A stretch of 64,000 bases of DNA from Gemmatimonadaceae bacterium (GTDB lineage: Bacteria > Gemmatimonadota > Gemmatimonadetes > Gemmatimonadales > Gemmatimonadaceae). Where the stretch lies: the NCBI GenBank assembly GCA_036273715.1, contig DASUHB010000038.1, forward strand, positions 1-64,000, in the 5' to 3' direction. The position numbers were made by a program, and so were the translations under genes. The notes below the pieces were generated by a model. The model made no database searches. It saw only the letters and a list, made by a program, of their open reading frames with translations, and had not been told where the DNA came from. Below, in pieces: positions 52,952-62,231 of the stretch. Numbering within the stretch: the first letter of the stretch is position 1; the number at the start of each line of letters is the position of its first letter.

Positions 52952-53087
52952 TGCATTTGTGCTACGCGCGCCACGCGAGGCCGTCCGGCCGCCGCGTCCA
53001 CGCCGGCGGCCCGGCTGCTTGCCTCGGCGCGTGTCATCCGTACATACTCGCTCCTACTCCTTTCCTTTCGCGTCTCGGACCTCACCC

Positions 53088-56000
53088 ATGACACCGCTTC
53101 GCCCGCATCAGTGGCTGCCGGCCGTCTCCGTCGCGCTGCTCGGCCTCTTCGTTCCGCATACCACGCCGGTGCCCGCACCGGCCGGACCCATCGATCCTGC
53201 CTTCTATCACGGTCTCGTCTGGCGCAACGTCGGCCCATTCCGCGCCGGCCGCATCGCGTCCGTCACGGGCGCGATCGGCCAACCGGGCGTGTTCTACGTC
53301 GGCTTGCCGGAGGGCGGCGTCTGGAAAACCACCAGCGCCGGCACCACCTGGTTCCCCGTCTTCGACTCCGTCACCAGCGTCGCCGCGGTCGGCGCCATCA
53401 TGGTCGCCCCGTCGGATCCCAACATCGTCTACGCCGGCACCGGCGACATGCCGACCGGCGGATCGATCAACCAGGGCGATGGCGTGTATCGGTCGAGCGA
53501 CGCCGGCCTGACGTGGCGCCACGTCGGACTCGACGACTCGCGCCAGATCCCGTCGATCATCGTCGACCCGCACGACCCCAACCTCGTCGTCGCCGCGGCG
53601 CAGGGCGACCTGCACCACAAGAGCGACGCGCGCGGCGTCTTTCGCACCACGGATGGCGGTGCGACCTGGACGCGGACCCTCTCCATCGATGACGAGACGG
53701 GTGTGGAGAAGCTGGCCAGCGCGTTCGACCAACCGCAGGTGATGTTCGCGACCACCGACCGCCACTACAACGCGCCCGGCGCGCCCCCGCGCCGCGGCGC
53801 CGAGCCGGCGTCCGGACCCACGGGCACGGCGCTCTACAAGTCGACCGACGAAGGCCTAACGTGGCACGCCGTGGACGGCCGCGGACTGCCGCGTCTCTAC
53901 GGACGGACATCGGTCGCGGTCGCCGCACATACCAATGCGGAGCGCGTCTTTCTGATCGGCAACTTCGGACTCTATCGGTCGGACGATGGCGGCGACACGT
54001 GGCGTCAGATGGATTCGACCGACCACCGCGTCGGCAACGGCCAGGGTGGCTACAATTGCGGCGTCTACGTCGACCCGCAAAACCCCGACATCGTCTACAC
54101 CATCAACACGTCGAGCTACATCTCGACCGATGGCGGCAACACGTTCACGGGCTTCAAGGGCGCTCCGGGCGGCGACGACCCGCAGCAGATGTGGATCGAC
54201 CCGACTAACGGAAAACGCATCCTGCTCGGGCTCGACCAGGGCGCGACGGTCACGCTGGACGGCGGCGCGAACTGGAGCAAGTGGTACAATCAATCGACCG
54301 AGCAGGTCTATCACATCTCGATCGACAACTCGTATCCGTTCTGGATCTATGCGACGCAGCAGGATGCCGGCGCCGTGCGGACGCGGAACCGCGGCAACCT
54401 GGGCGAGATCACGCCGCTCGACTGGAGTCCGGTGCCGACGTGGGAATGGGGCACGATCGTGCCGGATCCGCTGCACCCCGACACCGTCTACGCGAGCGGC
54501 AACGGCATCGTGAAGGTCACGTACCCGAGCGAACAGTGGATCAATGTGAGCCCGCAGCAGGATCCCAAGCTGGAGCTGCGGACGGGCTCTACACAGCCGC
54601 TGGTCTGGGCGCCGTGGAATCAGCGCGAGCTGCTGGCGGGCTTCCAGTATCTGATGGAGACGACCGATGGCGGCGTGCACTGGGCGAAAATCAGTCCGGA
54701 TTTAGGCGTGCCGCACGGCAGCGAACCGGCGGCGCCGCAGCCGCCATCGCGCGGCGGCCGCGGCGGCCCGCCTAACGGCGGCATCATCGAAACCATCGCG
54801 CCGTCCACGGTCGCGGCGGGCACGATCTGGGTCGGCACCAACAACGGCCTCATTCGCGTCACGCGCGACAACGGAAAAACCTGGTCCGACGTGTCGGTGG
54901 CCGGTCTCCCGAACGCGGCGCACGCGGACATCCAGACCATCGACGCCTCCCATGCCAGCGCCGGCGGAGCGTACGTCGCGATCGATGAGCACAACTCGGG
55001 CGACGACACTCCGTACTTCTATCGCACGCGCGACTACGGGAAAACCTGGACCAAGATCATCACCGGCCTCCCGACCGATCAGCCGAGCGGCAGCTTCGCG
55101 CACACGATCCGCAACGACCCCAAGCGCGCGGGCCTGCTGTTCGCGGGCACCGAGAGCGGCATGTACGTCTCGTTCGACGATGGCGACCACTGGCAGTCGC
55201 TGCAGCTCAACCTGCCTAACACATCGTATCGGGACATCGCGTTCCACGGGTCCGATCTCATCGTCGGCACGTACGGGCGCGGGATCTGGGTCCTGGACGA
55301 CTACGCCGTGTTGCGGCAGATCACGCCCGCGATCGTCACGGCGAGCGCACATCTGTTCAAGCCCGACGACGCGATTCGCGTTCGCCGCAACGACGGCGCC
55401 GACACACCGTTTCCGCCCGAAGTGCCGCACGCGCTCAATCCGCCGGACGGCGTGATCATCTATTACACGCTCGCGGCGCCGCCTCGCGGCGACATCACGC
55501 TCGATGTGCTCGATGCGAGCGGCGCGGTGGTGCGGCACCTGTCGAGCGCGCCGATCCCGCCGCTCAAGGAAGCGTCCGATCCGCCGGAGCCTAACTTCTG
55601 GCTCGCCAAGCCGGCGCCGATGCCGACCGCCGTGGGACTCAACCGCATCAACTGGGACCTGCGCTTCGACCCGCCGCCCGCGTTCGAGCACACGTACGAG
55701 ATCAACGCCAACCCCGGCCTAACGCCGGCGTCGCCCGAAGGGCCGCTCGCGCTGCCCGGCGTCTACACGCTCAAGCTGACCGTCGACGGCGCCACCTATA
55801 GCCAGACGGCGACGGTCCGGAACGATCCGCGCTCGCCCGCGACGATGGCCGCGTTGCGCGCGCAGAACGATCTCATGATGCGCGTCTATCACGGCCTCGC
55901 GAGCGCGTGGGCCGGCTACCACGCACTCGCGGGATTGCGGGCCGATGTCGAGAAAGCAGCTGGCTCGTCTCCGCCGTCCGACGTATCGGACGCCGTCAAG

Positions 56001-56330
56001 ACGTTCGATGCGAAGCTCGACAGCGTGGCCGGCAATCCGTCGGGGGGTCGTGGATTTCGCTTCGGCCGCGGCCCGACGCCGCCGCCCGACTACGTGCGCG
56101 TGAGCGGCACGCTCGTGCAACTGCTCGAGGGCCAGGACAACGGCGACATGGCGCCGACGCCGTCGTCGCTCGCGGCGGTCGCGTCCGCCTGCACGGACCT
56201 GGCGAAGGTCGCGACGGCCGCCAAGCGCCTAACGACCACCGACCTTCCGGCGGTCGACGCTGCGCTCGGCCGTCATTCGCTCACCGACGTCGCGGCGCCG
56301 GCGCGCGGCAAGGGCGGGAGCGGGTGTTGA
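53088..56330 (+). CDS. Large secreted BNR/sortilin-like beta-propeller protein
   Basis: This 1080-aa exported protein has a short signal (MTPLRPHQWLPAVSVALLGL). About ten BNR/Asp-box-like units follow, such as VYRSSDAGLTWRHVGLDD, VFRTTDGGATWTRTL, LYRSDDGGDTWRQMD and YRTRDYGKTWTKI, which form two propellers (about 40-740). The C-terminal third has a beta-sandwich (DITLDVLDASGAVVRHLSS) and a helical tail. It matches a widespread family annotated as glycosyl hydrolase, VPS10 or sortilin-like; catalytic residues of sialidases are not evident, so binding rather than hydrolysis is plausible. Confidence 0.88.
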   Translation: MTPLRPHQWLPAVSVALLGLFVPHTTPVPAPAGPIDPAFYHGLVWRNVGPFRAGRIASVTGAIGQPGVFYVGLPEGGVWKTTSAGTTWFPVFDSVTSVAAVGAIMVAPSDPNIVYAGTGDMPTGGSINQGDGVYRSSDAGLTWRHVGLDDSRQIPSIIVDPHDPNLVVAAAQGDLHHKSDARGVFRTTDGGATWTRTLSIDDETGVEKLASAFDQPQVMFATTDRHYNAPGAPPRRGAEPASGPTGTALYKSTDEGLTWHAVDGRGLPRLYGRTSVAVAAHTNAERVFLIGNFGLYRSDDGGDTWRQMDSTDHRVGNGQGGYNCGVYVDPQNPDIVYTINTSSYISTDGGNTFTGFKGAPGGDDPQQMWIDPTNGKRILLGLDQGATVTLDGGANWSKWYNQSTEQVYHISIDNSYPFWIYATQQDAGAVRTRNRGNLGEITPLDWSPVPTWEWGTIVPDPLHPDTVYASGNGIVKVTYPSEQWINVSPQQDPKLELRTGSTQPLVWAPWNQRELLAGFQYLMETTDGGVHWAKISPDLGVPHGSEPAAPQPPSRGGRGGPPNGGIIETIAPSTVAAGTIWVGTNNGLIRVTRDNGKTWSDVSVAGLPNAAHADIQTIDASHASAGGAYVAIDEHNSGDDTPYFYRTRDYGKTWTKIITGLPTDQPSGSFAHTIRNDPKRAGLLFAGTESGMYVSFDDGDHWQSLQLNLPNTSYRDIAFHGSDLIVGTYGRGIWVLDDYAVLRQITPAIVTASAHLFKPDDAIRVRRNDGADTPFPPEVPHALNPPDGVIIYYTLAAPPRGDITLDVLDASGAVVRHLSSAPIPPLKEASDPPEPNFWLAKPAPMPTAVGLNRINWDLRFDPPPAFEHTYEINANPGLTPASPEGPLALPGVYTLKLTVDGATYSQTATVRNDPRSPATMAALRAQNDLMMRVYHGLASAWAGYHALAGLRADVEKAAGSSPPSDVSDAVKTFDAKLDSVAGNPSGGRGFRFGRGPTPPPDYVRVSGTLVQLLEGQDNGDMAPTPSSLAAVASACTDLAKVATAAKRLTTTDLPAVDAALGRHSLTDVAAPARGKGGSGC

Positions 56331-56349
56331 GCTCTCCCTGTGGCGCGCC

Positions 56350-57819
56350 TCACCGGCCGGCGGAGCTCTGCCACAGGTGCAGCAGCGCGTAGCTGCGCCA
56401 CGGCCGCCACGCGTGCGACGCGACGTCGGCGGCGGCCGGCGTCGCGCCGCCTAACGCTTTGCGGGCGGCGAGGTCTTCCTTCGGGAAGGCGTCGGGCCAG
56501 CGCAGCGCCCGCATCGCGATGTACTGTGCGGTCCAGGGCCCGACGCCGGGCAGCGCCTCGAGGCGCGAGATCACCTCGTCGGGACGCGCGCCGGCTGCGA
56601 GCACGAGCCGTCCGGAGGCCGCCTCGCGCGCCAGCGCCAGAATGCTCCCGGCGCGCGCCCGGATGATGCCGAGCGCCGCCAGGTCCTCGACGCGGGCCTG
56701 GGCCACGCGGTCGGCGGTCGGCGCGGCGCGGTCGAGACCGGCATGGGGCGTGCGCACCGGCTCGCCTAACGCCGCCACGAAGCGCCCCGCGATCGTTGTC
56801 GCCGCCCTGACCGTGATCTGCTGTCCAAGGATGGCGCGCACCGCCAGCTCGAAGCCGTCGAAGGCGCCCGGCACCCGCAGTCCGGGGTGGCGCGCGACGG
56901 ACAAGGCGAGCGCCGGATCGCGCGACAGATGCGCGGCGATCACATCGGGCCGGGCGCTCAGATCGAAGAGATGGCGCAGCCTGCCTAACACGGCCGGCAG
57001 CACGGGCGTCAGCGTGTGCGTGAGCTCGACCATCAGCGCGCGCCGGACCGGGGCGTGTGTCACGCGCAGCCATCCCCGGTGCGTCCCCAGACGCACGGTG
57101 CGCAGATACGCGCCTCCCTCCACGCATTCCACGCCGCGCATCGCGCGCGCGCCCAGAAACGACAGCAGCGCGTCCCACTCGAATGGCTCGCGATAGACGA
57201 GCTGCAAGGAACACGTGCCCGACGACGTCGCCGTGCTCCGCGCGTCGGGCGTCGCCCGACGAAACTGGGCCGGCGGGATGCCATAGCGGCCGTTGAACGC
57301 ATCGTTGAAGCGGCGGACGCTGGCGAATCCGCTGGCGAACGCGACTTCGGACATCGGCAGTGTCGTCTCGGTGAGCAGCTGCTTCGCCAGCAGCAACCGT
57401 CGCGTGAGCACCAACTCCATCGGCGAGACGCCCAGCTCGCGCTGCATCATGCGGCGAATCTGTCTCGAGCTCCAGCCGAAGCGCCGGGCAATCGACTCGA
57501 GCCCCGCGCCGTCGTCGAGCATCCCTTCGTCGATCCGTTGGGCAATGAGACTCGCAATGCGATGCGCATCGTCGACCGGTGCGTTGCCGGGCGCCAGCTC
57601 GGGCCGGCATCGGAGACACGGACGAAAATTCGCCTTCTCCGCCGCTGCGGCGCTGTCGAAGAAGCGGCAATTCGCCGCCTTCGGCGTCCTAGCCGTGCAC
57701 ACGGGACGACAATAGATGCCGGTGGATGTCACGCCGACGTAGAACACGCCGTCGAACCGCGGGTCATGCGCCGCCAGTGCCTGATAGAGCGCTGTCGTGT
57801 CATGGGTCATGGGGTGCAA
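56350..57819 (-). CDS. AdaA-AlkA fusion: methyl-phosphotriester sensor, AraC regulator and 3-methyladenine glycosylase
   Basis: This 489-aa protein combines regulation and repair of alkylated DNA. Residues 15-85 are the Ada zinc domain with GVTSTGIYCRPVCTAR and FRPCLRCRPEL, whose first Cys accepts methyl groups from phosphotriesters. Residues 95-190 are an AraC-type helix-turn-helix (RFGWSSRQIRRMMQRELG). Residues 200-300 match AlkA_N, and 300-489 is the HhH-GPD glycosylase with LPGVGPWTAQYIAMRA and catalytic Asp in PKEDLAARKAL. The methyltransferase half of classical Ada is supplied by the divergent ogt-like gene. A 20-nt site shared by both promoters lies 26 nt upstream of the start. Confidence 0.93.
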   Translation of the reverse strand: MHPMTHDTTALYQALAAHDPRFDGVFYVGVTSTGIYCRPVCTARTPKAANCRFFDSAAAAEKANFRPCLRCRPELAPGNAPVDDAHRIASLIAQRIDEGMLDDGAGLESIARRFGWSSRQIRRMMQRELGVSPMELVLTRRLLLAKQLLTETTLPMSEVAFASGFASVRRFNDAFNGRYGIPPAQFRRATPDARSTATSSGTCSLQLVYREPFEWDALLSFLGARAMRGVECVEGGAYLRTVRLGTHRGWLRVTHAPVRRALMVELTHTLTPVLPAVLGRLRHLFDLSARPDVIAAHLSRDPALALSVARHPGLRVPGAFDGFELAVRAILGQQITVRAATTIAGRFVAALGEPVRTPHAGLDRAAPTADRVAQARVEDLAALGIIRARAGSILALAREAASGRLVLAAGARPDEVISRLEALPGVGPWTAQYIAMRALRWPDAFPKEDLAARKALGGATPAAADVASHAWRPWRSYALLHLWQSSAGR

Positions 57820-57844
57820 CGTACCCGGACAAGGCGCGCTCGAC

Positions 57845-57864
57845 TAGCCATTTTCGGACACCTG
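57845..57864 (+). promoter_or_regulatory. Putative Ada operator, copy next to adaA-alkA
   Basis: TAGCCATTTTCGGACACCTG begins 26 nt from the adaA-alkA start. The other copy stands in the opposite orientation 60 nt away, next to the methyltransferase gene, with 18 of 20 bases identical. Divergent genes of one stress response each having one copy suggests binding of the same regulator, most likely AdaA itself. Binding is inference. Confidence 0.65.
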
Positions 57865-57923
57865 GACTCTCGGCGCCCGCGTCGCCGGCCGCCAATGTCG
57901 CGTCGGTCCACCGGCCGGGAAGG

Positions 57924-57943
57924 CAGGTGTCCGAATATGGCCA
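57924..57943 (-). promoter_or_regulatory. Putative Ada operator, copy next to ogt/adaB
   Basis: On the minus strand this reads TGGCCATATTCGGACACCTG, differing from the partner site at two positions only. It ends 72 nt before the methyltransferase start. The two sites form an inverted pair whose inner halves share a perfect 12-bp arm (TTCGGACACCTG/CAGGTGTCCGAA). Confidence 0.65.
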
Positions 57944-58015
57944 GAATGGCTACGAATCCCACCGCACATTGCGGTCGTGCATCGTGACCACCGACATTAG
58001 CTTCGAGAGGATTCC

Positions 58016-58585
58016 ATGCCCGCTACTCTTCGCACTCGCTCGCGCCGTACCGGCGCACCGATTGCGCGCCGCGACGGCGGCGACGTGATCCGGATCGCGT
58101 TCGCCAGCTCCCCGATCGGGCTCCTGCTCGTCGCCCGCAGCGATGCCGGCGTCGTGGCCGTGCTCATCGGCGACGACCGGGACGCGCTGCGGCGCGAGCT
58201 GCAACGCCGCATTCCGTTAGGCACCATCGCGGACGCCGACGGGTCGCTCGACGCGCTCGCCGCGGAGGTCGCTGCGCTCGTCGACACGCCGGATCGATCG
58301 CTCGGTGTGCCGCTCGACATGCGCGGCACGCCCTTCCAACAGGAAGTCTGGCGCGCGCTGCGCGCCATTCCGCCCGGCACCACCATCACGTACGGCGAGC
58401 TCGCGGCGCGCCTCGGCCGTCCGCAATCCGCGCGCGCGGTCGGTGCCGCGTGCGGCGCCAATCCGCTGGCGATCCTCGTCCCGTGTCATCGCGTCGTCGC
58501 GCAGACCGGTGCGCTGACCGGGTACCGATGGGGTGTCGCTCGCAAGCAAGCTCTCCTGCGGCGCGAATCCTCCGCGCGTCGCTGA
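58016..58585 (+). CDS. ogt: Methylated-DNA-[protein]-cysteine S-methyltransferase
   Basis: This 189-aa suicide enzyme removes methyl groups from O6-methylguanine. The acceptor Cys is in NPLAILVPCHRVVAQTG near residue 161. The DNA-binding helix-turn-helix is GTPFQQEVWRALRAIPPG then TITYGELAARLGRPQSARA, and the Asn hinge lies in AACGANPLAI. It corresponds to the C-terminal half of Ada (AdaB), encoded divergently from the AdaA-AlkA fusion. The first ~22 residues are basic and may not belong to the core. Confidence 0.94.
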   Translation: MPATLRTRSRRTGAPIARRDGGDVIRIAFASSPIGLLLVARSDAGVVAVLIGDDRDALRRELQRRIPLGTIADADGSLDALAAEVAALVDTPDRSLGVPLDMRGTPFQQEVWRALRAIPPGTTITYGELAARLGRPQSARAVGAACGANPLAILVPCHRVVAQTGALTGYRWGVARKQALLRRESSARR

Positions 58586-58682
58586 GCACGCTTTTCGCCG
58601 AACGACGACGGCGTTTCGCGACGGTCGCGGCCGGTGTACCGTTCACGGCGTGTGACCGTCGCCCTTTCGCCGCCGAGGACAT

Positions 58683-59264
58683 GTGGACTCCGAGCTCGAT
58701 GCGCTGATTCAGCGCGCCGATCAAGCCGATCCCGTCGCATCGGACAAGCTGTTCCGGATGCTGTATCACGAGCTGCACCGGCTGGCCGAAATCCAGCTGC
58801 GGCGCGCGAACGCCTCGGTCACGTTAGGCACGACGACGCTCCTCCACGAGGCGTACCTCAACATGACGGGGCGTCCGCAGCTCGCGTTCCCGGACCGGCT
58901 GCGGTTTCTCTCGTACGCGTCGCGCGCGATGCGCGGCCTCATCATCGATTACGCGCGCCGGCGCCGCGCGCGGAGGCGCGGCAGCCGCTTCGAAGTGACG
59001 CTCGAGGGCACGGACCTCCCGCCGGAGACCGGCGCGATCGATGGCGTGGAGATCGCGAACCTCGGCGATGCGCTCGACGAGTTGGCGGCGATCGAGCCGC
59101 GCTTGGCGCAGTTGGTGGACCTGCATTTCTTTTGCGGATTCTCGTTCATCGAGATTGCCGCACTGCGCGGCGTGTCCGATCGCACGATCCAGCGCGATTG
59201 GCGCAAAGCGCGCGCCTTGCTCCACCGCTCGGTCCTCGGCGACGGCGAGCCGACGTCCAGTTAG
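58683..59264 (+). CDS. ECF sigma factor, Ser/Thr-kinase-associated type (ECF43/TIGR02999-like)
   Basis: This is a 193-aa sigma factor. Conserved blocks are LHRLAEIQLRRANASVTLG, TLLHEAYLNMTG, FLSYASRAMRGLIIDYARRR and LVDLHFFCGFSFIEIAALRG; the last is the region 4 helix-turn-helix together with RTIQRDWRKARALL. The HEAYL and RGLIIDYARR signatures mark the group usually encoded with Ser/Thr kinases, and a kinase gene lies convergently 28 nt downstream. GAGG precedes the GTG start. No anti-sigma gene is present, so phosphorylation may control it. Confidence 0.92.
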   Translation: MDSELDALIQRADQADPVASDKLFRMLYHELHRLAEIQLRRANASVTLGTTTLLHEAYLNMTGRPQLAFPDRLRFLSYASRAMRGLIIDYARRRRARRRGSRFEVTLEGTDLPPETGAIDGVEIANLGDALDELAAIEPRLAQLVDLHFFCGFSFIEIAALRGVSDRTIQRDWRKARALLHRSVLGDGEPTSS

Positions 59265-59292
59265 GCGTGCGCCGCCGGCTGCGGCGCCCGCG

Positions 59293-61917
59293 CTACGGCA
59301 AGGACGCGCGCAACCGCGCTGCTTCCACGGTGCGCGGGTGCGAGTCGCCGGCGGCGGCACGGAGCGCGGCAACCGCGCTGTCCAGCACGCCGCGCGCGGC
59401 CGTGGTATCGCCCGTCTCCAGCAGCGCCCTCGCTTCGACGAGCTGCGCCTCGCCGACGAACGCGCTGCGCGACACCGTCGCAGAATCGAGGGCTGACACA
59501 TCGCGCGCATCGCGTGCGTAGCGCAGTGCCGCCGCCGGCTGGTGCGCGCCGAGCGCCGCCTCGGCGGCCAGCACCAGCGCGGCGTGGTACACGCGCCGGC
59601 GCTTGCCGTCGAAATACCCGTACTCTCGCAGCACGTCGTCAACCAAGGTGCGCGCCGCCGACGCATCGTGGCGCAGCATGGCCAGCCGTGCATCGATAAT
59701 TCTCGAATCGGTCAGCTGGTCATCCACGCTGCGGATGGTCAGGTGCACCTCGATCGCCTTGAGCGCGGCGTCGCTGCGCTCGGCGTCGGCCACCTTGCCT
59801 AACTGTAGTTGCGCCAGCGCAAGTCCGAACAGCGCGCGGCCCTGCCAATACGTGTTGTGATCGGCTTTGGCCTGGCTTGCGAGGACGGCAAAATACTTGG
59901 CGGCCGAATCGGCGTCGCCCTCCGCCAGCGCGGCGTGTCCATAGTGAATGAGGGGCTGCTCTGGAATGCGCCCCGACGGATCGCTCCGCGCCACCTGCTC
60001 GAGCACGTCGTGCAGGATGTGCTCCGCCTGCGCGGTCTGGCCCAGCTCGAGCAGGATGTCCGCCATGTTGTGCCGCATCGACGCCTGCGAGAGCGTCTCC
60101 CCGCGGCCCGTGCTGTCCATGATGGCAATGCTGCGACGGAGCGCAGCGAGCGCGTCGGCATACTGGTGGTTCGCGTAGAGGAAGTCCGCCGATGCCGACA
60201 GCATGCCGACGTACACGAGGTCATTCGTTAGGCCGAGGCTGTCGCGGATGGCGAGCGCGCGCCTGATTTCGGGGCCGGCCAGGTCGTGCGGCCCGGATTC
60301 ATCATTGAGTGCGGCGGCTCGCTCGAGGCAGAGCGACGCGGCACGCGGATCGGCGTGCGCGAACGATGGCTCGAGCCGGTGCAGCAGCGTGTGTGCGACG
60401 TCGTACTTGCCCTGGCTGCGCAAATTGTCGAATTCATCGCAGCGCGCCTCGAGCAGCGCCGAGCTGTCGGGAATGGCGGCGGCGAGCGACTCGGCCCGCG
60501 CGATCAGATCGCCGCGGATCTTGCTGTCGTTCAGGTCCGCGTACTGATCCGAGAGCTGCAGCAAGATCGGCGTGAGCAATCGCGGCTGTCTCGCGTACTC
60601 CCGCTCGATGGCGATGCGTCCGCGATCGAGAATCTCCTTCATCGTGATCGGCCCGGTTCCCACCTGGCTGACGAGCACGTTCTGGAGTTCCGCCTGCGCG
60701 TTCGCGCGCCGCGTGGCGTCGAGGGCCGCGTCGCGCTCGCGTTGGGCTTCCCGCATCTTCGACACCGAGAACGCCGTCGCCACGACCAGCACCCCGGCCA
60801 CCGCACACGCGCTGGCGACGGCACCGCGATGCCGGCGGACGAACATGCGCGCGCGATACGCGATCGAGTCGCGGCGGGCGCTCACCGGCTCGTGCCGCAG
60901 CAGGCGCTCGAGATCGTCGCCTAACGCGGCCACCGTCTGGTAGCGCTCGTGCGGGTTCTTGCGCAGCGCTTTCGCCAGGACGTTGTCGAGATCGCCGACG
61001 CCGAGCCGCGCCGGCTCGACCTCGAACAGCGCGCGCAGCTCGTCCATGGCCGATGCACATCCCTCGCCAGTCGGATGCCGGCCGGCCACGAGCACGTAGA
61101 GCAGCACGCCTAACGCGTAGACGTCCGTGGCCGTGGTGATGGCCCCATCGCGCACCTGCTCCGGCGACGCATAGTCCGGCGTGAACGCACGACTGCCCTC
61201 GGCGGTGAGCGCCGTGTTGGCGCCCGCCAGCCCATCGTCGAGCAGCTTCGCGATGCCGAAGTCGAGCAGCTTCACGGCGCCGTCGCGCGTCACGAGAATG
61301 TTGGACGGCTTGAGATCGCGATGGACGATCAGGTTCGCGTGCGCGTGGCCGACGGCCGCGATGACGTCGAGCACCAGCCGGATGCGCGCATCGATGCCGA
61401 GTCCATGCTCCCGGGCGTACACGTCCATCGGCTGGCCGTCGACGTACTCGAGGACGAGATACGGCTGGCCGCTCGCGCTGAGGCCCGCATCGAGCAGCCG
61501 CGCGATGCCGGGATGCGTTAGGCGGGCGAGCACCGAGCCCTCCCGCCGGAACCGCTCCCTGCCGGTATGGCTCAGGCGCGCAAGGCTGAGCAGCTTGACC
61601 GCCGCGAAGCCGTCGTACCGGCCGTCCGTCCGGCGTGCACGCCACACCGAGCCCATGCCGCCATGTCCGATGGGTTCGACGAGCGTGTACGCGCCCAGCT
61701 CGAGACCTTCGAGCGAGAGCGCGACAGGCTCGGACATGAACCCGGTGCGCTCCGCCTGCGCGTCGCCGGAGAGGAGCGACGTCAATTCATTGGCGATCTC
61801 GGGAGCGCTGATGCTGAGCTCGGTCAGCCACTTGTCACGGTCGGCGTCGGAGAGATCGAGCGCATGGTCGAGCAACGGCTCGAGCTCCTTCCATCGCTCG
61901 CGGTCCATCGCGGGCAT
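59293..61917 (-). CDS. Membrane Ser/Thr protein kinase with TPR sensor domain
   Basis: This is an 874-aa kinase. A short helical N-terminus (MDRERWKELEPLLDHALDL) typical of ECF43-linked kinases precedes the Hanks kinase domain (about 75-345): GHGGMGSVWRARR, Lys in FAAVKLLSL, IVHRDLKPSNILV, LDFGIAKLL and PDYASPEQVR. One membrane helix near residue 375 (GAVASACAVAGVLVVATAF) leads to an extracytoplasmic TPR-like region up to the end. The likely target is the convergently encoded sigma factor. ATG 61917 is used; an ATG 9 nt inside is possible. Confidence 0.93.
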   Translation of the reverse strand: MPAMDRERWKELEPLLDHALDLSDADRDKWLTELSISAPEIANELTSLLSGDAQAERTGFMSEPVALSLEGLELGAYTLVEPIGHGGMGSVWRARRTDGRYDGFAAVKLLSLARLSHTGRERFRREGSVLARLTHPGIARLLDAGLSASGQPYLVLEYVDGQPMDVYAREHGLGIDARIRLVLDVIAAVGHAHANLIVHRDLKPSNILVTRDGAVKLLDFGIAKLLDDGLAGANTALTAEGSRAFTPDYASPEQVRDGAITTATDVYALGVLLYVLVAGRHPTGEGCASAMDELRALFEVEPARLGVGDLDNVLAKALRKNPHERYQTVAALGDDLERLLRHEPVSARRDSIAYRARMFVRRHRGAVASACAVAGVLVVATAFSVSKMREAQRERDAALDATRRANAQAELQNVLVSQVGTGPITMKEILDRGRIAIEREYARQPRLLTPILLQLSDQYADLNDSKIRGDLIARAESLAAAIPDSSALLEARCDEFDNLRSQGKYDVAHTLLHRLEPSFAHADPRAASLCLERAAALNDESGPHDLAGPEIRRALAIRDSLGLTNDLVYVGMLSASADFLYANHQYADALAALRRSIAIMDSTGRGETLSQASMRHNMADILLELGQTAQAEHILHDVLEQVARSDPSGRIPEQPLIHYGHAALAEGDADSAAKYFAVLASQAKADHNTYWQGRALFGLALAQLQLGKVADAERSDAALKAIEVHLTIRSVDDQLTDSRIIDARLAMLRHDASAARTLVDDVLREYGYFDGKRRRVYHAALVLAAEAALGAHQPAAALRYARDARDVSALDSATVSRSAFVGEAQLVEARALLETGDTTAARGVLDSAVAALRAAAGDSHPRTVEAARLRASLP

Positions 61918-62231
61918 ACTGGTGGTCCTGCCACTGAAAGGCCGCTGCAGCTTACCGGAGTCCGGCCAATTCTGCCAGACGGCGATGCGTGACACGGGCC
62001 CGCAACCAGTTGTCTGTACGACGCATCCTCGCCATGTTTGGGATGCGTCTAGCTGCTGCCACGAAATGTTGCTCCCACCGTTGTCGCCCATTCGCTCTCA
62101 ATAGACTCCTCACGCTGCTCTGCGCGCGTGCTGCACGCTCGTGCCCCGGCGTGCTGCTCGTTCGTCAAGCTGGATGAGCGGAGCCAATGTCGGCTCCTCC
62201 TTCCCGGCCCCGCATTCGGTACCCGACCGCG
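61918..62231. other. Intergenic region between kinase and matrixin genes
   Basis: About 310 nt separate these divergent genes and must hold both promoters. I see no gene, hairpin terminator or convincing sigma-70 promoter pair. The sequence CAATAGACTCC near 62100 is one of few AT-rich points. A translated stretch upstream of the protease ATG lacks conserved content. Confidence 0.4.

Noticed and set aside
57845-57951. Inverted repeat in the ada region as ends of a small transposable element
   Set aside because: There is no target-site duplication, and the copies sit symmetrically before each gene of one response, which fits operators better.
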